In this document: positions 1 through 11,826 of the stretch, piece after piece
How positions within the stretch are numbered: the stretch's first letter is position 1
Layout of the letters: each line of letters opens with the position of its first letter
The notes under the pieces: model-generated
The model's database searches: none
Seen by the model: the letters and a program-made list of their open reading frames with translations, nothing else
What the model was told of the DNA's origin: nothing
Program-made: the position numbers and the translations under genes
Source: Corylus avellana
Taxonomy: Eukaryota > Streptophyta > Magnoliopsida > Fagales > Betulaceae
DNA: 64,000 nucleotides
Direction: 5' to 3'
Assembly (NCBI RefSeq): GCF_901000735.1
Contig: NC_081550.1
Coordinates: 3,554,669-3,618,668, forward strand

Positions 1-192
1 GATAAAGAAATTGCCCAGTATCATAAGGCAGTAGAGATTGGGGAGATCAAACTCCAGGCAGTTAAGAAGAATTACCAAACAATTCTTGCGTGTTCCTGGG
101 TAATTTGTTTAAGTGTCATTTTCGTTTTGTTGTTTGGATACACTTCAAGTGGTCCGTATGAATGCAAGCTTGGCCGTTTGAAGTTGAACTGA
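1..192 (+). CDS. C-terminal end of a reading frame with a membrane segment (possibly GRF-zinc-finger type MULE accessory protein)
   Basis: An open frame enters from the left edge and ends at TGA 190-192, giving the last 63 residues of a larger protein. The visible part starts with a charged stretch rich in E, K and Q that could be a coiled coil. It continues into a hydrophobic segment (about residues 27-45, ACSWVICLSVIFVLLF) that looks like one transmembrane helix, and ends in a short basic tail. A charged coil followed by a C-terminal hydrophobic helix is typical of small plant GRF-zinc-finger proteins found near MULE transposons, but no zinc finger is visible here because the N-terminus lies outside the window. 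The frame runs toward the transposase gene that ends at 2920. The transposon-accessory assignment is an inference. Confidence 0.45.
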   Translation, partial: DKEIAQYHKAVEIGEIKLQAVKKNYQTILACSWVICLSVIFVLLFGYTSSGPYECKLGRLKLN

Positions 193-2192
193 GGTCTATG
201 TAATTTTAAGATGACATTGTCTTTTTTTATGTTTGTGTTATTTTGGGAGCACAATGTGGTATTTTGTAACATAAGTAATTGTGGGAGCACAATGCCGTAC
301 GTTTTAGAGCCGTGTAATTGTAGAAGCTTATTTGAAATGTAATGTACTTTTTAATGAATTTAATAGTTGCTATGATTGTAATTTCCTGTTTTACGTATAC
401 ACGAATTGCGTGTATGGCATGTCACTTGGGTATTTTGAGTTTTATTTTTTACCTTTTAAAAATAACATTTATCATTACAAGTGGTGCACTTTATTAAAAA
501 AATTCTCCTCGGCCTTTATAATTTAAATGGGTGTTATAATGACGATTTACTAGAGAATTATAACGCACGTGCTTGACAATTCCACTACTGACTTGCAAAT
601 TATTGAAAAGGAAAACCTTTAATTCCACAACCGAGTTGAGAATTATGAAAATCTATACCCATTATAAAAGACATGAGATACAAATCAACTTCACCACATC
701 TTAGATTTGTGGCATAGATACAAAAACAGCAACCAAAAAAAGCCTTCGATAATTTATCTTAGTTTATCAATGCACAATTTGGTTACCAAACAGTAATTTT
801 GTAGTCTTTTAAGATATTCTGGTCCATGGGCCAACATAATCACACAAGCACGCACATGGATCTCGCAGGCATATATTATGAAAATTCAATAATACAATCA
901 TTTAAAACCACCAAATGCAAAGCCAAGATTGTTATGACTTAGCGTGAGATAGATCATCAACCAACCCCAACCCCAACCTTGTGCATAACCCTACAAATAA
1001 TCATTTCAAATACGCAAATCTAAAGCTAAAATGACAAAAATAATTCTACAACAAGTAATTACATGCATACAAAATACATACATCCAAATAAACGTTTTAC
1101 CGGTTCACATTCGCTATTTCATTTAAAATATTATTTCTTTATTTATTTTAATTATTCTCAAAGAAGAAAGAGAATCAGCTAGTCAAATCTTTAGGCAAAA
1201 TGACTGACGGATTAAGAAAATATTTTTGGTATTTTTTTAGCTACCCAATGTGAATGCTCCAATTCCTTCTCTCCCAAGTTTCTTAATTATTGCCACTTTA
1301 TTTTCATATAATAAGGGTGTATTAGTGGACCATAGCATGGGATCAAACTCATGATGTGTCAGAGGTCCTACTTTATTAATATTTAATCCCTCATCATAAA
1401 TTTCACAAGCTTATACATACCATTATACCAATGCTAGCCCTCTTCCTTTGACATTAAATTTTGCCCAACACAGCCAAACTGCGTTAAATTTTTTCTTAGA
1501 ATGAGAAATTCATTCTAAGAAATTCATGTTTGTTAACACTCATTGTAATTTTTTCTTCGAATGAGAAATTCATGTTAATTTCCACTTTCAAGTCAAGATT
1601 GCATATTCAGGAGCACAGAATCAAGTATTTCTACCTCCTCTCCCCCAGCTTTGTTTCACAAACCTGGGTACACATGGGACATACATAGCATCTTCTATTG
1701 CTTACTCAAATTCTGAGATAAATATTATTAAACTAATCCAAATAGAGGTAATACTAAAATCCCATACAAAAAGAGACCCAATGATTATATAAAATAGCAC
1801 AAGAAACACAAACAAAGTGGTCGTGGCAGGCTTCTATTTTATAAGTCATAACAACATAAGTTTGTATTCAGTCCAAGATGTCATCTAGGCTGAAAATTTT
1901 CATATTAGGCCAGCATAATTTACAAATTTCACCAGAAAATCCCTTGCCAAACAGCTGCCTGTTTTAGAAATTCTCTAGGATGTGCAATTACAACCCTAGG
2001 GCTGTGATGGTCTAGGAGATGTTGGAGGCTTCAAATCCGGATACTGCAACAAGAGAGAAAAATAAGAACTATGAAAAGAGACAAGAATTTGTTCACTGCA
2101 TATTTCACAGGATTAACTCAATAAAAACATGTATGTTCCAGGTAAATTTAGACTACTAATAGTTTAAGAAATTCATGATATGATAAAATAAT
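193..2192. other. Gene-free AT-rich spacer
   Basis: No supported gene. The stretch is AT-rich and non-coding in all frames beyond short chance ORFs. The only structure noted is a perfect 13-bp inverted repeat with a 5-base loop at 1492-1522, of which a diverged half-copy recurs at about 1549-1574. If the flanking genes belong to one MULE, this is the internal spacer between their 3' ends. Confidence 0.5.
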
Positions 2193-2760
2193 TTCCATGC
2201 AAATATCTCAATATTTGTATCCTACTTCCAGCCAAGTAAAAAGTATGTACCTCCACATATTAAACAAAAAAAAAAAATCTGCAGCAAGTAACCAACCAAC
2301 ACATTCACAATTTCCATACAAAAAATGTCCACATTTCCAACCTACTTCCAACCAAGTCAAAACTATGTACTTCCACATCTTAAACAAAAATAAATCTACA
2401 ACAAGTAATTACATGCATACAACACATTCACAATTTCCATAAAACAAATGTCCACATTTCTTCTTTCATCTACTTCCAACCAAGTCAAAACTATGTACGT
2501 TCACATCTTAAACCAAAATCAATCTCCAACAAGTAAGTAAGCCTGCAATACATGAATAATTTCCACGCAAATATCTCAATATTTGTATCCTACTTCCAGC
2601 CAAGTAAAAAGTATGTACCTCCACATCTTAAACAAAAAAAAATCTGTAGCAAGTAACCAACCAACACATTCACAATTTCCATACAAAAAATGTCCACATT
2701 TCCAACCTACTTCCAACCAAGTCGAAACTTATCTACAACACATTACCAACTTCCTACCAC
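2193..2760. repeat. Five tandem copies of an approximately 120-bp repeat
   Basis: The motif CCTACTTCCARCCAAGTMAA recurs at about 2220, 2340, 2469, 2588 and 2705, i.e. every 117-129 bp. Each copy is followed by related text (ATGTAC, CACAT, TTAAAC, a poly-A tract, AACAAGTAA). Copies 1 and 4 are closest to each other (offset 368 bp), suggesting a later duplication of a multi-copy block. The array lies just beyond the 3' end of the transposase gene. Confidence 0.75.
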
Positions 2761-2919
2761 ATGTGCTGTTATCCATACATATATCCAACAACCAACCGCA
2801 TATATTGTTATACATACACATTACAAATGAAAATCACATATATTGTTATCCATACACATTACCAAAAAATGAAACATATCAAAACCACAAAAAACACATA
2901 AGGCTAATTGTCCATGACT

Positions 2920-5900
2920 TTACGGCTTCCATTGTGGATTGAGCCGTTTCCTCTTGCCTTCCATAATTTCAATACCCTTTTCTACTGTTGTTGCAATGCG
3001 TTTTCCTTTCAACTTTGTGATATTATCAGACTTTGCTACAGTACCATCAGCATGAGGAGGTGCAACAGTAGTAGGTGCAACTATACCACCTCTGCCTGCA
3101 CCACTTCTGCCTGCAACACTTATGCCTACCCCACCTCTGCCTGCAACATCAATGCTTGCCCCACCTCTGCCTGCAACATCAATGCCTACACCACCTCGAA
3201 TTGCAAATCCCCTCCCCATTTTAGCCCTTCTAGGTCCACCACCCATAGTTTTCCATTCAGTTCCACCACCTCTAGTTCTAGGCCCTGTACGTGAAGGTTG
3301 AGTTCCAGCGGGGACCTCTTCAGTGAGGTCAGTATGTACAGGAGCCCGGGTCGGTGTACTACGGAAAATACCTCTAATCTTATCAGATGTACAAGTCCTT
3401 GATGCAGGACCTCCTGTGACCATTACAGGAATTTCAAGGGCATCTTCTGTACCTTCCACCCTGCCCCATGATCCAGGTAAGGTAATTCCTACCCCAGGTT
3501 CAAAGGGGGCGAGATCCTCATTTTGGTCTTCAACAGGTGGAGGTGTTGCGCCTCTTTCAGCTCCAAATCCAGGGGGAGGTGTGTGCTCTCTTTCATCAAC
3601 AAGTCTGGGGATTACAAATCCACGTGGAGCATGTGTAGGCTGACCTTTCCCCTTACCCTTCTGCAAAAACAACAAATGAATATATATATATATATATATA
3701 TATATAATACAAAATAAATAAGTACTAGATGGTAGCAAAGATGTTATATGTCATATTAGGGTTTATGTGAATAAATGTACAAAGTAAAGACGGCTATCAT
3801 ATAGTTAAGTACCTTGAGTATGGTGGATGCTTGTGGACCAGCGGTTGACCCAGATGCTGTATTGTTCTTCAAGTCCTCTTTATTCTAAACAATACCATAG
3901 AAAGTAAGAACAAATTATGAACTAATAAAAATATACCCATTATGCATTGGGTATAAGAAAACCTACTACTAAAACAACATAATTTCTAAGTACCTTTACT
4001 GCATTTGATGACTGGCTGGGACCACCACTGCCACTACTTTTCACCACCTTAGCTTTCTGCTAACATCAAATGTAACAATTGTCAAGTGACTACATTTGCC
4101 TACAAACCGTAAAAAAATGGCAGTACAAGCGCCTAAAAATGTCTACCTTGCCCACAACACGTGCCTTGCTTTTACCAGTTGATCGAGTATTGGACCCAAC
4201 ACTTTGTGACTGCATAAAAAATTGGAAACAAATATTAGCATGTCATACAAAGTCTAAAACAAGCCAGTTAAAACCAGGTTATATATTAAGGACGATTTAA
4301 TAGGGTTGAATAACACTTACACTTGCTGTAAGGGGGTATTAAGCTGACTTCCTGAAGTTGACTTCGCACATCTCATCCTTGCTCCAAATTTCCTAATTCG
4401 GTTAGGATTTTTGGGGTCCCTACTCTCATTAGGAGCCCTCTTTCTTAACCTCTTTGGTCTCCCGGGGGCCACTCTAATTGTAGGTGGTTCCAAATGATTA
4501 TGTTTGGTCTTTATCCATTGTTCCTCACTAGGCATTGGGTAAATTATTGGTGCATATGCCTTCTTGTACGTCTCGATTGTGTAGCATTCATCAACATAGT
4601 CCTTCGGATTCCCACAATCATAGAACGCAGCAGCAAATGCATGGGGACAGGGGATTCCAGTGATTTCCCATTGCCTGCAACCACATCGTCTTCTATGTAG
4701 GTTTACCACATACTGTTAGTTTCTGGGAGCAGAAACCTCAAACATTCCATCACCAGCATAGGTTGCAATGCAGTCCATTGCATCCAACCCAATTGCCTCC
4801 AATTTTTACACAATCCTAGGGCACAACCTCCCTGTCAACTTCGCAATCCCTTCCCTCTTAGCCTGATATCTCCTCAACAACTTTTTTCTTATCATTTCCA
4901 ACATTGTCAAAATAGGCTTGTCACGAGCCTTGAGGATGTATAAGTTGAAATACTCGCAGATATTGTTCACCAACAACTCACACCTTGGAGCTTCATTAAA
5001 CCAAGCCCGAGACCACCCACTGAGGTCAAGCTTGTTCAAGTAATCGTATGCATCCTTACTAAGTTTCTTCAATTCTTCCATATGAGTTGTAAACTCATGT
5101 TCAGTGTATGCGGTTGCTGCAGCCCATAACTGCTCTTTCAATGCCAATCCTTTATGGCCATCCAAGTCTCTGAAGTTGGCATACAGATGCCTAACACAAA
5201 TTCGATGATCCGCCGTTGGAAGCACAGACTCTAAAGCTGGCATGAGACCCTGCACAACAAATTCATAATGCATGAAAAAATGACCAAAATAATAAAATTA
5301 TTTAACAAATTTCTTTTAAGTGTGATTTGAAAATTATGAGCAAAAATTAAATGTAACATAACTTACCTTTTGTCTATCCGAAATAAATGTAGGTTTGCAG
5401 CCCCTTTCATGCACTCCAAGATCGGACACTAGGGTTTCCAAAAACCATGTCCAAGAGTCCTTGGTCTCAGCTTCGACAACAACAAATGCGATTGGGTACA
5501 TATTATTATTCTCATCCCTTCCAACTGTAGCTAACAATTGTCCGTTGAATGGCACTTTCAGGAAGCATCCATCCACCCCTATGACAGGCCTACAACCATC
5601 CAGAAACCCCTTCTTCATTGCAGCAAGAGAAAAATACAATCTTCCAAATTTTGGAAGCACATTTGGGTTTGGCCTGTCAACCTTCATCATCATACAACTT
5701 CCCTCCCCTATTCGTTTGTCTCAATGTCTCGCAATAATCCCACAGGTGACCATATTGGTCTTCAAGCTTTCCGTATATTTTTTGACATGCCTTGGCCCTA
5801 GCCCTGTACATCATACTTGGACTCACATCCACTTTCCACTTTTCCTTCACTTCATGTTGTATGACATTCAAGGGCATATTTGGCTGAATTCGGAACTTCT

Positions 5901-6999
5901 CAATCAACTTGTTCAATATCCAGGTTGAGTTCACAATGGAGTTCTTGTATTGCCTACCACACACATGTTTAGGCTGCATAGATCTTATCTGAAATGTTTG
6001 TTCATCAGAAACCTGCCTTGCATATACTCGGTACCGACACTTGTCATCCCTACACACAACAATAGACTTTCTTCTTTCATTCTTTTTGAACCTAATTTCC
6101 TTGCCCCTCAAAAGATTGTACTCTTTAACAGCTTCTCTAAATATTTGTATGTCTGGGAAAGTCATGTAGAGATGCAGCTCTGGGTTAACTAGGTCCATTC
6201 GCTGAAATTCGGGCATTTTTGTAGATGTCCCTTCAGCTTCCTCATCACTATGGCGTGATGACTCCAATATGTCACTTCTAGCCAATTCAGAGTTTGTGTC
6301 ATAATCATCTACTTCTTCAAATTTTTTATTTTTCTTACGCCCACTTTCGGACCTAATAGAAGCATCAGTTTTGCGGGCCTCACCATGGTTCCCATCCTCT
6401 TCATCACATGTTTCTTCCTCCTCACCCTCATTGTCATAACCACCATCACCATCACCAACGGTTCTAGCTTCACTAGTTCCTGCTCCAGTTGCTCCAGTTC
6501 CAGTATCGCCTTCGTTAACATCTACATCAAATAAATCATCATCATCACCAACGGTTCCAGCTTCACTAGTTCCTGCTCCAGTTGCTCCAGTTCCAGTATC
6601 GCCTTCGTTAACATCTACATCAAATAAATCATCATCATCACTGAGTTTGCCTTTCCACCAAGGGTCATTGTAATCAACCCTTCCCTCCTCTTCATCGTCA
6701 TCTTCTCCTTCGTAGTCCTGAACATCACCCTGACCCTCCCCAAAACACACGACATACAAATGCACAATATATTGCCCTTTATGGCAGCCAACCATGAACA
6801 ATACGTCGGCATCAGAGCTGATTAAATGCCCTGGCTTGTACCCGTAGTCTTTACAAATATCTTCAAGCTCAAAAAAAGACAAGTTGTCAGGATCATACCC
6901 TTCACCATGAACAACAACTTCTCCCCCCACGTAATTGCAGCCACAACTTCTGTCGAATCTACCGCCATACCTAACCTCGAACACTAGATTCAAAGACAT
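2920..6999 (-). pseudogene. MuDR-type (MURA) transposase gene, six exons, disrupted
   Basis: The exons, on the minus strand, are 6999-5367, 5249-4323, 4209-4147, 4056-3994, 3884-3813 and 3660-2920, joined by GT-AG introns. Domain order: a PB1-like N-terminal domain (about residues 1-90); an acidic linker with a duplicated 31-residue block (93-bp period, 6460-6645); a MuDR DNA-binding region (LHLYMTFPDIQIF onward); the MULE transposase core (RPVIGVDGCFLK, ISDRQKGLMPALE); a SWIM zinc finger (RRCGCRQWEITGIPCPHAFA); and a Gly/Pro-rich C-terminal tail with GRGG-type repeats. The frame is broken in three places: a one-base shift near 5700 in a G-rich run between the DNA-binding and MULE regions, and two in-frame TAA codons near 4807 and 4711 just before the SWIM finger. 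Sequence on both sides of each lesion stays clearly homologous, so the decay is young or partly a consensus error. Confidence 0.85.
6460..6645. repeat. 93-bp tandem duplication inside the transposase acidic linker
   Basis: Two nearly identical 93-bp units (31 codons) start at 6460 and 6553. Both encode the acidic segment FDVDVNEGDTGTGATGAGTS. The duplication keeps the reading frame and lies in a low-complexity linker. Confidence 0.8.
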
Positions 7000-9015
7000 C
7001 CTACAAAAATAATGAATAAAATGTATGACAAGCAGTTTTAAATAAGTTTACAAATATAATTATTGCTTAAGAATGAAGTTATGCAAATCTAAGCTCAAAC
7101 CCTAAAAATACATGCAAATATTTTGGAAGCAAGACAACCAGGTGATAATTCAAATATTTGTTAGGGTTAGGATTTAGGGTTTAGGTTTCTTAATATTTGA
7201 GAGGAATGTGTAGCGTGGTGTCTTGTGTGCATATGACGTAAGTTGTAGTGTCACATCAATAATATGAGTTATAATACTACATTGACTGTTAGAGTAAATG
7301 ATTTTCAACATTGCATGGAATCTGATTTGATTATGTAGCTGATTACTAATTAAAGCCAAATCTGTATATAGACATGCATAATAGAATAGTCAAGCTAGTC
7401 AATTACATTAGAAAGAAAAGGAGAAAAAAAAAAAAGGAGGAAAGACTGTTAGAGTAAATGATTTTAACCAATACCCCTAAATCGCACTTCTTGAAACCTC
7501 TAGCTCAAAAGACCTAAATGATATAGATTTTACTTTATTATTTATCACTATTTATTAATGAAATACTAAATATTGTTCAATCCAAAATGTCTATCATTTA
7601 ATTTTAAAATAATGATTGAGATTTTAATATCTACAATTTTTGTATCTATTTGTATAGTTTATACTGAATGCTGCAGAGGATGCAAATTGATGCATCTTGC
7701 ATGGCATGATTCGATTAGGTAGAAATATGAACATGAAGACTAGATCTAAACGTAAGAAAAGATGTGCATCCCTTTTTTAAAAAAAATAATAATAATAATA
7801 ATAATAATGATAGTGCGTTAAATAATATAAGAATGAGGGAGAATTCTAAACAGGATCAAACAATACAGGAAGGAGGGAGAATTCTTTTACTGGGAAACAG
7901 ATGAACAAAATTACCCAACTACCTCCATTGCAAACAATTATCTCACTTGCAAACATGTATGGGTGGGATTAAATATATGACAACATTACCCAATTTTAAT
8001 ATATATTTTTTTAAATAAAGAAGAAGGTCATATTAGAAGGAAAAGATTATTGAGATATCGACCTATAGCTTAAGTGAAGTTTGTCTTTAAAATTTGGCCG
8101 GAAACAAAAAAGAATAAAGAAAAAAGAAGAAGAAGTACATAGAGAATTCACGTGGTCAGCATGATACATGTAGGCAACATTAACAAAATGTCTTATTCAA
8201 TAGACTATAAGCTACAGAAATAAAACAGTTACTAGAAACCGATTTATGCTAAGTTGATGCTAATCGTCCCCCAATTTGATCAACCAACACACTAAGCTCC
8301 AACTAAACCTGAACAAACCAAAGCATTTTTTAAGTTTTTTTCAAACATGTTATTATTTCCTTTTAAATGGTTCTTCTAATAGAGGGTCTCAAAACTCTTA
8401 ATTACCTCAAACTACATAATTTCCAAGTAGTATTTCTATAGACATACATATACATATATAATGACTACAAGGCCCTGCCATGTCGGCATAGTAAGATAAA
8501 GGTATAATATTAATTACTCATATTCTAGAGCATAAGTTAAATATATACCATACCATACTTGAAATTAGGACGAACATAAGAAACAAATTTAAGAACTAAG
8601 AAGGCCTCTATAATTTTTTAAGCCAGACGTATGTTAATACCACTTGTACAGAAAATAAGAGAAATAAAAAGCCCTAAGAGTGAAGTGCGAAGAAAGAGAA
8701 ATTGATGAGGGATTATTTGCATAGGGTCATTGTAATCAAACCAAACCATTTTTTAATTTTTTTTCAAACATGTTATTATTTCCTTTTACTTTCAAATCCA
8801 AATATCTCACTTGATTAATAAAAAGAAAAAGGAAAGAGACAACCTTCATCCATAACCACCAAACCCCATGCCAAACTCTAATGGTTTATTGCGAAAAAGA
8901 TGAACAAAACTAAAAAATTATTACGAAATTAATAACTCATTTATCATCTTACAAAAACCCCAATTTACCGAAAACCCTACTTTCATGGTAAGTCAGTTAA
9001 AATTCTATATCCAAC
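7000..9015. other. Non-coding 5' region of the MULE
   Basis: No gene supported. AT-rich sequence upstream of the transposase start. A short telomere-like patch (TTAGGGTTAGGATTTAGGGT) lies at about 7160-7185, a telo-box type sequence upstream of the transposase ATG. An (AAT)n run lies at about 7786-7808. Confidence 0.45.
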
Positions 9016-9126
9016 AACATTATACACTTTGGGGACCACTTTTGTTCATAGGACAAGATTATGCACTTTGGGGACCACTTTTGTTCACATGACAACATTA
9101 TACACTTTGGGGACCACTTTTGTTCA
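9016..9126. repeat. Three direct copies of a 39-bp unit
   Basis: The block CACTTTGGGGACCACTTTTG occurs three times at exact 39-bp spacing (GGGG at 9031, 9070 and 9109), with GTTCA after each copy. It lies in the subterminal part of the MULE, about 0.7 kb inside the presumed right end. Confidence 0.8.
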
Positions 9127-9499
9127 AACACAAACAACCAAGTTTACTCTCTCTTCGCAATAAATCAATATACAATAGAAAACAAAAATTTGTTAACAAT
9201 AAATCAACATCACAGAGTTAGGGATTACCAAATTAAAAACCCCCTCAAGAAAACCCCAATTTACGAAAAACCCTAGAAAGCTACTACATAGTTCGGTGCA
9301 AATTTACGAATAAAAAAGGGCAAAAACTCACCTCGTCGTACACAAATGCGTAAAAGATGGAACTTTGGGTTGATCTCGAGTGGGTGTCGGGTAGATTGTC
9401 GAGTGGCTGTCGAGGATGTGGGCTCCCTCTGTCGCGTCCCTTTCGCTCGTGAGTCAGCAAGGTATTCACCTCGTGCGTGACAGAATGCCTGAGACTTTT

Positions 9500-9840
9500 T
9501 ACGTTTGTTTATTTGTTGTATGTCTGGGTTTGGGTTGGGTTGGGAGTTGGGTCAGCAGGGTAGGGGCGTGGGTCAGATGGGTTTGGGCGTGGGTCAGCTG
9601 GGTTTAGGCGTGGGTCAGGGTGTAACCACTTGATGGGGGTATTTTGGGCACTAAATCGCATAAAGTGACCACATGCGTCGCACGTGGTCACTATTCCGTC
9701 AGTCAAAGCGGGTTTGACTGACTGAGTGTCTGAATTGCAAAAAATTGAAACTTTAGGGGGGTAGAATACAAAAATTGAAACTTTGGAGGCGGAATTGCAA
9801 ATCGTTGACAACTTTGGGGAGGTAAACTGTAATTTTTCCC
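9500..9840. repeat. Presumed right terminal region of the MULE with G-rich subterminal repeats
   Basis: From 9526 to 9625 the plus strand carries GGGTTTGGGTTGGG-type runs and three related copies of a GGCGTGGGTCAG unit at roughly 20-bp spacing, with many GGG tracts. From about 9730 to 9840 it alternates GGGGGG/GGAGG tracts with AATTGAAACTTT blocks and ends in TTTTTCCC. Read from 9840 inward it resembles the outer end of plant MULE inverted repeats. The flanking bases 9841-9849 (TAAATTTAA) would be the 9-bp target duplication, which cannot be tested without the left end. Confidence 0.55.
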
Positions 9841-10086
9841 TAAATTTAATCAGCCACTTTTTAAAACTACCAAATATCAAACTCTTTAAATATTTATATA
9901 CTCTAACTAAATATTATTTTTTATTAATAAAAGTATTTCCATGTTAGATATTTACCAAAATGCCACCCCAACAACTAAAATAATATTTAAAAATAAATAG
10001 CTTTTGTTTTGGTGTATACATGCATCATCAATGCGTTAATTGGTCACCGATATGAATGGGTATTTATATATATATATAGGGATTAT

Positions 10087-10575
10087 AATAAATTTGACGG
10101 GGTTAGGTGAAAAAGTTTTTTGTCCAAATATTTTCAATATATATAGTTTTTTTAACAATAAGTGGGCCTTTCAATGAATGGTGAGCAATTATATATTTGA
10201 AGAAATTGATTGTAATTGGGTTTATGGAAGTGACTGTTATCATGATTTTGAAAATAAAGAAATGAAGTTGATGAAATACATAATTTTTTTTTTTAATTTC
10301 GAATAAAATATGGGAATTTTCTATTATTTTCTTGTCTTTCATTGTCTAAGGTTAAAAAAAATCCGTTATTAATTAAATTACAATGTAAAGAAAAGATAAA
10401 AATCACATTTGACACAAATGAAACAAGTCGTTTTTTTTTTGACATCGATTAGTAAACAATATTAATTACATTCTAGGTTTTATTTTACTAGCAAGTCACC
10501 AAAATTATTGGCCCACTATAGCCTATAGGCATAATATATTTTCAGAAAATAATATTATTATTAAAAACCAATTAG
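10087..10575. repeat. Segmental duplication, copy A
   Basis: This segment begins AAATTTGACGGGGTTAGGTG and ends near 10575. It matches 12457-13275 in the same orientation, including the blocks GATTGTAATTGGGTTTATGG and TAGGTTTTATTTTACTAGCA. Copy A lacks the 364-bp MITE found in copy B, so it preserves the empty site. Confidence 0.85.
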
Positions 10576-11280
10576 GCAACCCAATAATATATAGGAGATC
10601 GATGTAAACAAAAATAATAGTTTTGATAAAAATGACATATAACAACGAAAAAATATACTACAATTTCAAAATATAAAAAGCCTGAGAGCTTCCTCTGTAT
10701 TAATGTGACCATAATGACACCAATTTTTTCCTCCTGCCGTAATGCTTGGACCACTTGGAGCGCATCTCCTTCCAAGATCACCCGAAGAAAACCTTACTCA
10801 CTACAAAAGAGAATAGTACACCCTCAATGCCGTCACTACCTCCGCTATATCTGGCTCAATGATATAGTCTATTGGTGCTAATTAACAAAGTTGCCAACAC
10901 CTCTCCCATACTATCTTGGACTATAACACCTATACCCATTTTCTTCTGTGCTTATCCACAGATGCATCCCAATTGACTTTAACAAAGTTATCTTTTAGGG
11001 CTTTCCAATGAAGAACTTTTGTATTATCCCTCTCTAGCACTCCCTTAATCTAGGAGTTAGCTATTCGGTAGGCCTCTAAAGAATTAGTTGCATGCATTCT
11101 TAACCATTACATTGCTAGTACTAACCTTTTTCCCATGAACCAAAGCATTCCGCCTTAGCCATATACTCCAAGCGACCACCGTCATGACTTCCATGTCCTC
11201 CTTATTCAAATAACGACAAAGCTCATCAGCAAGGAATAACAGGTGCAGATCTCTTATCCGAATTATAAGGTGAGGCAAGG
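10566..11280 (-). pseudogene. LINE (non-LTR retrotransposon) 3' relic with RNase H-like domain
   Basis: Read on the minus strand, fragments of the C-terminal part of a plant LINE ORF2 appear in the expected order: AWSIWLRRNALVHGKK near 11170-11120 (end of the zinc-binding region), VNWDAS and GIGVIVQDSMGEVLATL near 10985-10890 (start of the RNase H fold), and ILEGDALQVVQALRQEE near 10780-10730. Stops and frameshifts separate them, so no product is made. The family is clear from these motifs; the element's 5' part is absent. Confidence 0.7.
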
Positions 11281-11291
11281 TGAAAGCCGAT

Positions 11292-11704
11292 AGCCCATAA
11301 ATTCGGTCCTAATCTAAATAAGCTACTTAAATTGGTGGTTAGGTAATTTGCCTATATATATATAATGGTCCCGAACATTTCATCGACGGTGAGGTTAGGT
11401 CGCCATCCATCGATATGGGCCGCCCCTACCACATCATGCATGTCGTGGAGGCTGTGGAGCATAGCAGCGTGTCTATATAGGGAACAGGATCCTCTCCAGT
11501 CTATTATGGACTGGAGAATATCCAGTTAATGGCTAAAATTTCATCTCAGAAATCTTATGGCCACAAATAGAACACACATCCCATCAATAAAAATAATAAT
11601 AAAATATTATTTTAAATTAAAAAGATTTTAATTAAAAAATTAAGAAAGAAAAAAGAAAAAGAAAAAGAAAAGAAGGGGAAAAGGGGGTGGCTGAACCACC
11701 CCCA
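11292..11704. repeat. Unit 1 of a 414-bp direct duplication, holding the left arm of a foldback MITE
   Basis: CCCATAAATTCGGTCCTAAT starts here and recurs at 11706. From 11482 the unit contains GGAACAGGATCCTCTCCAGT, the left arm of a foldback element, ending in the stem GGGGGTGGCTGAACCACCCC. Confidence 0.75.
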
Positions 11705-11764
11705 TAGCCCATAAATTCGGTCCTAATCTAAATAAGCTACTTAAATTGGTGGTTAGGTAATTTG

Positions 11765-11826
<62 letters not shown>

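Larger units (their letters stand above)
1..9840 (-). mobile_element. Mutator-like (MuDR-type) DNA transposon, left end outside the window
   Basis: A minus-strand MURA-type transposase gene (2920-6999) is followed on its 5' side by about 2.8 kb of non-coding DNA. This ends at 9840 in a sequence that, read on the minus strand, begins GGGAAAAATTACAGTTTACC and continues with alternating C-rich and T-rich tracts, typical of MULE terminal inverted repeats. No matching left terminus occurs in 1-2900, so the left end must lie upstream of the window. The plus-strand frame ending at 192 converges on the transposase, the same layout as mudrA/mudrB in maize MuDR. The right end and the transposase are seen directly. 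Membership of the left frame in the same element is inferred. Confidence 0.6.

Noticed and set aside
2193..2760. CRISPR-like array
   Set aside because: The 120-bp units are degenerate tandem copies without unique spacers, in a plant nuclear genome.
2908..3643. Plus-strand frames of 106-128 codons
   Set aside because: Antisense to the Gly/Pro-rich last exon of the transposase; low-complexity shadows.
9841..9849. TAAATTTAA as proof of the MULE insertion site
   Set aside because: The matching left flank lies outside the window, so the duplication cannot be shown.
9509..9880. 123-codon minus-strand frame with Pro-rich repeats
   Set aside because: It translates the G-rich subterminal repeats of the MULE; repeated DPRPNPADPRP-type text reflects the DNA repeat, not a protein.
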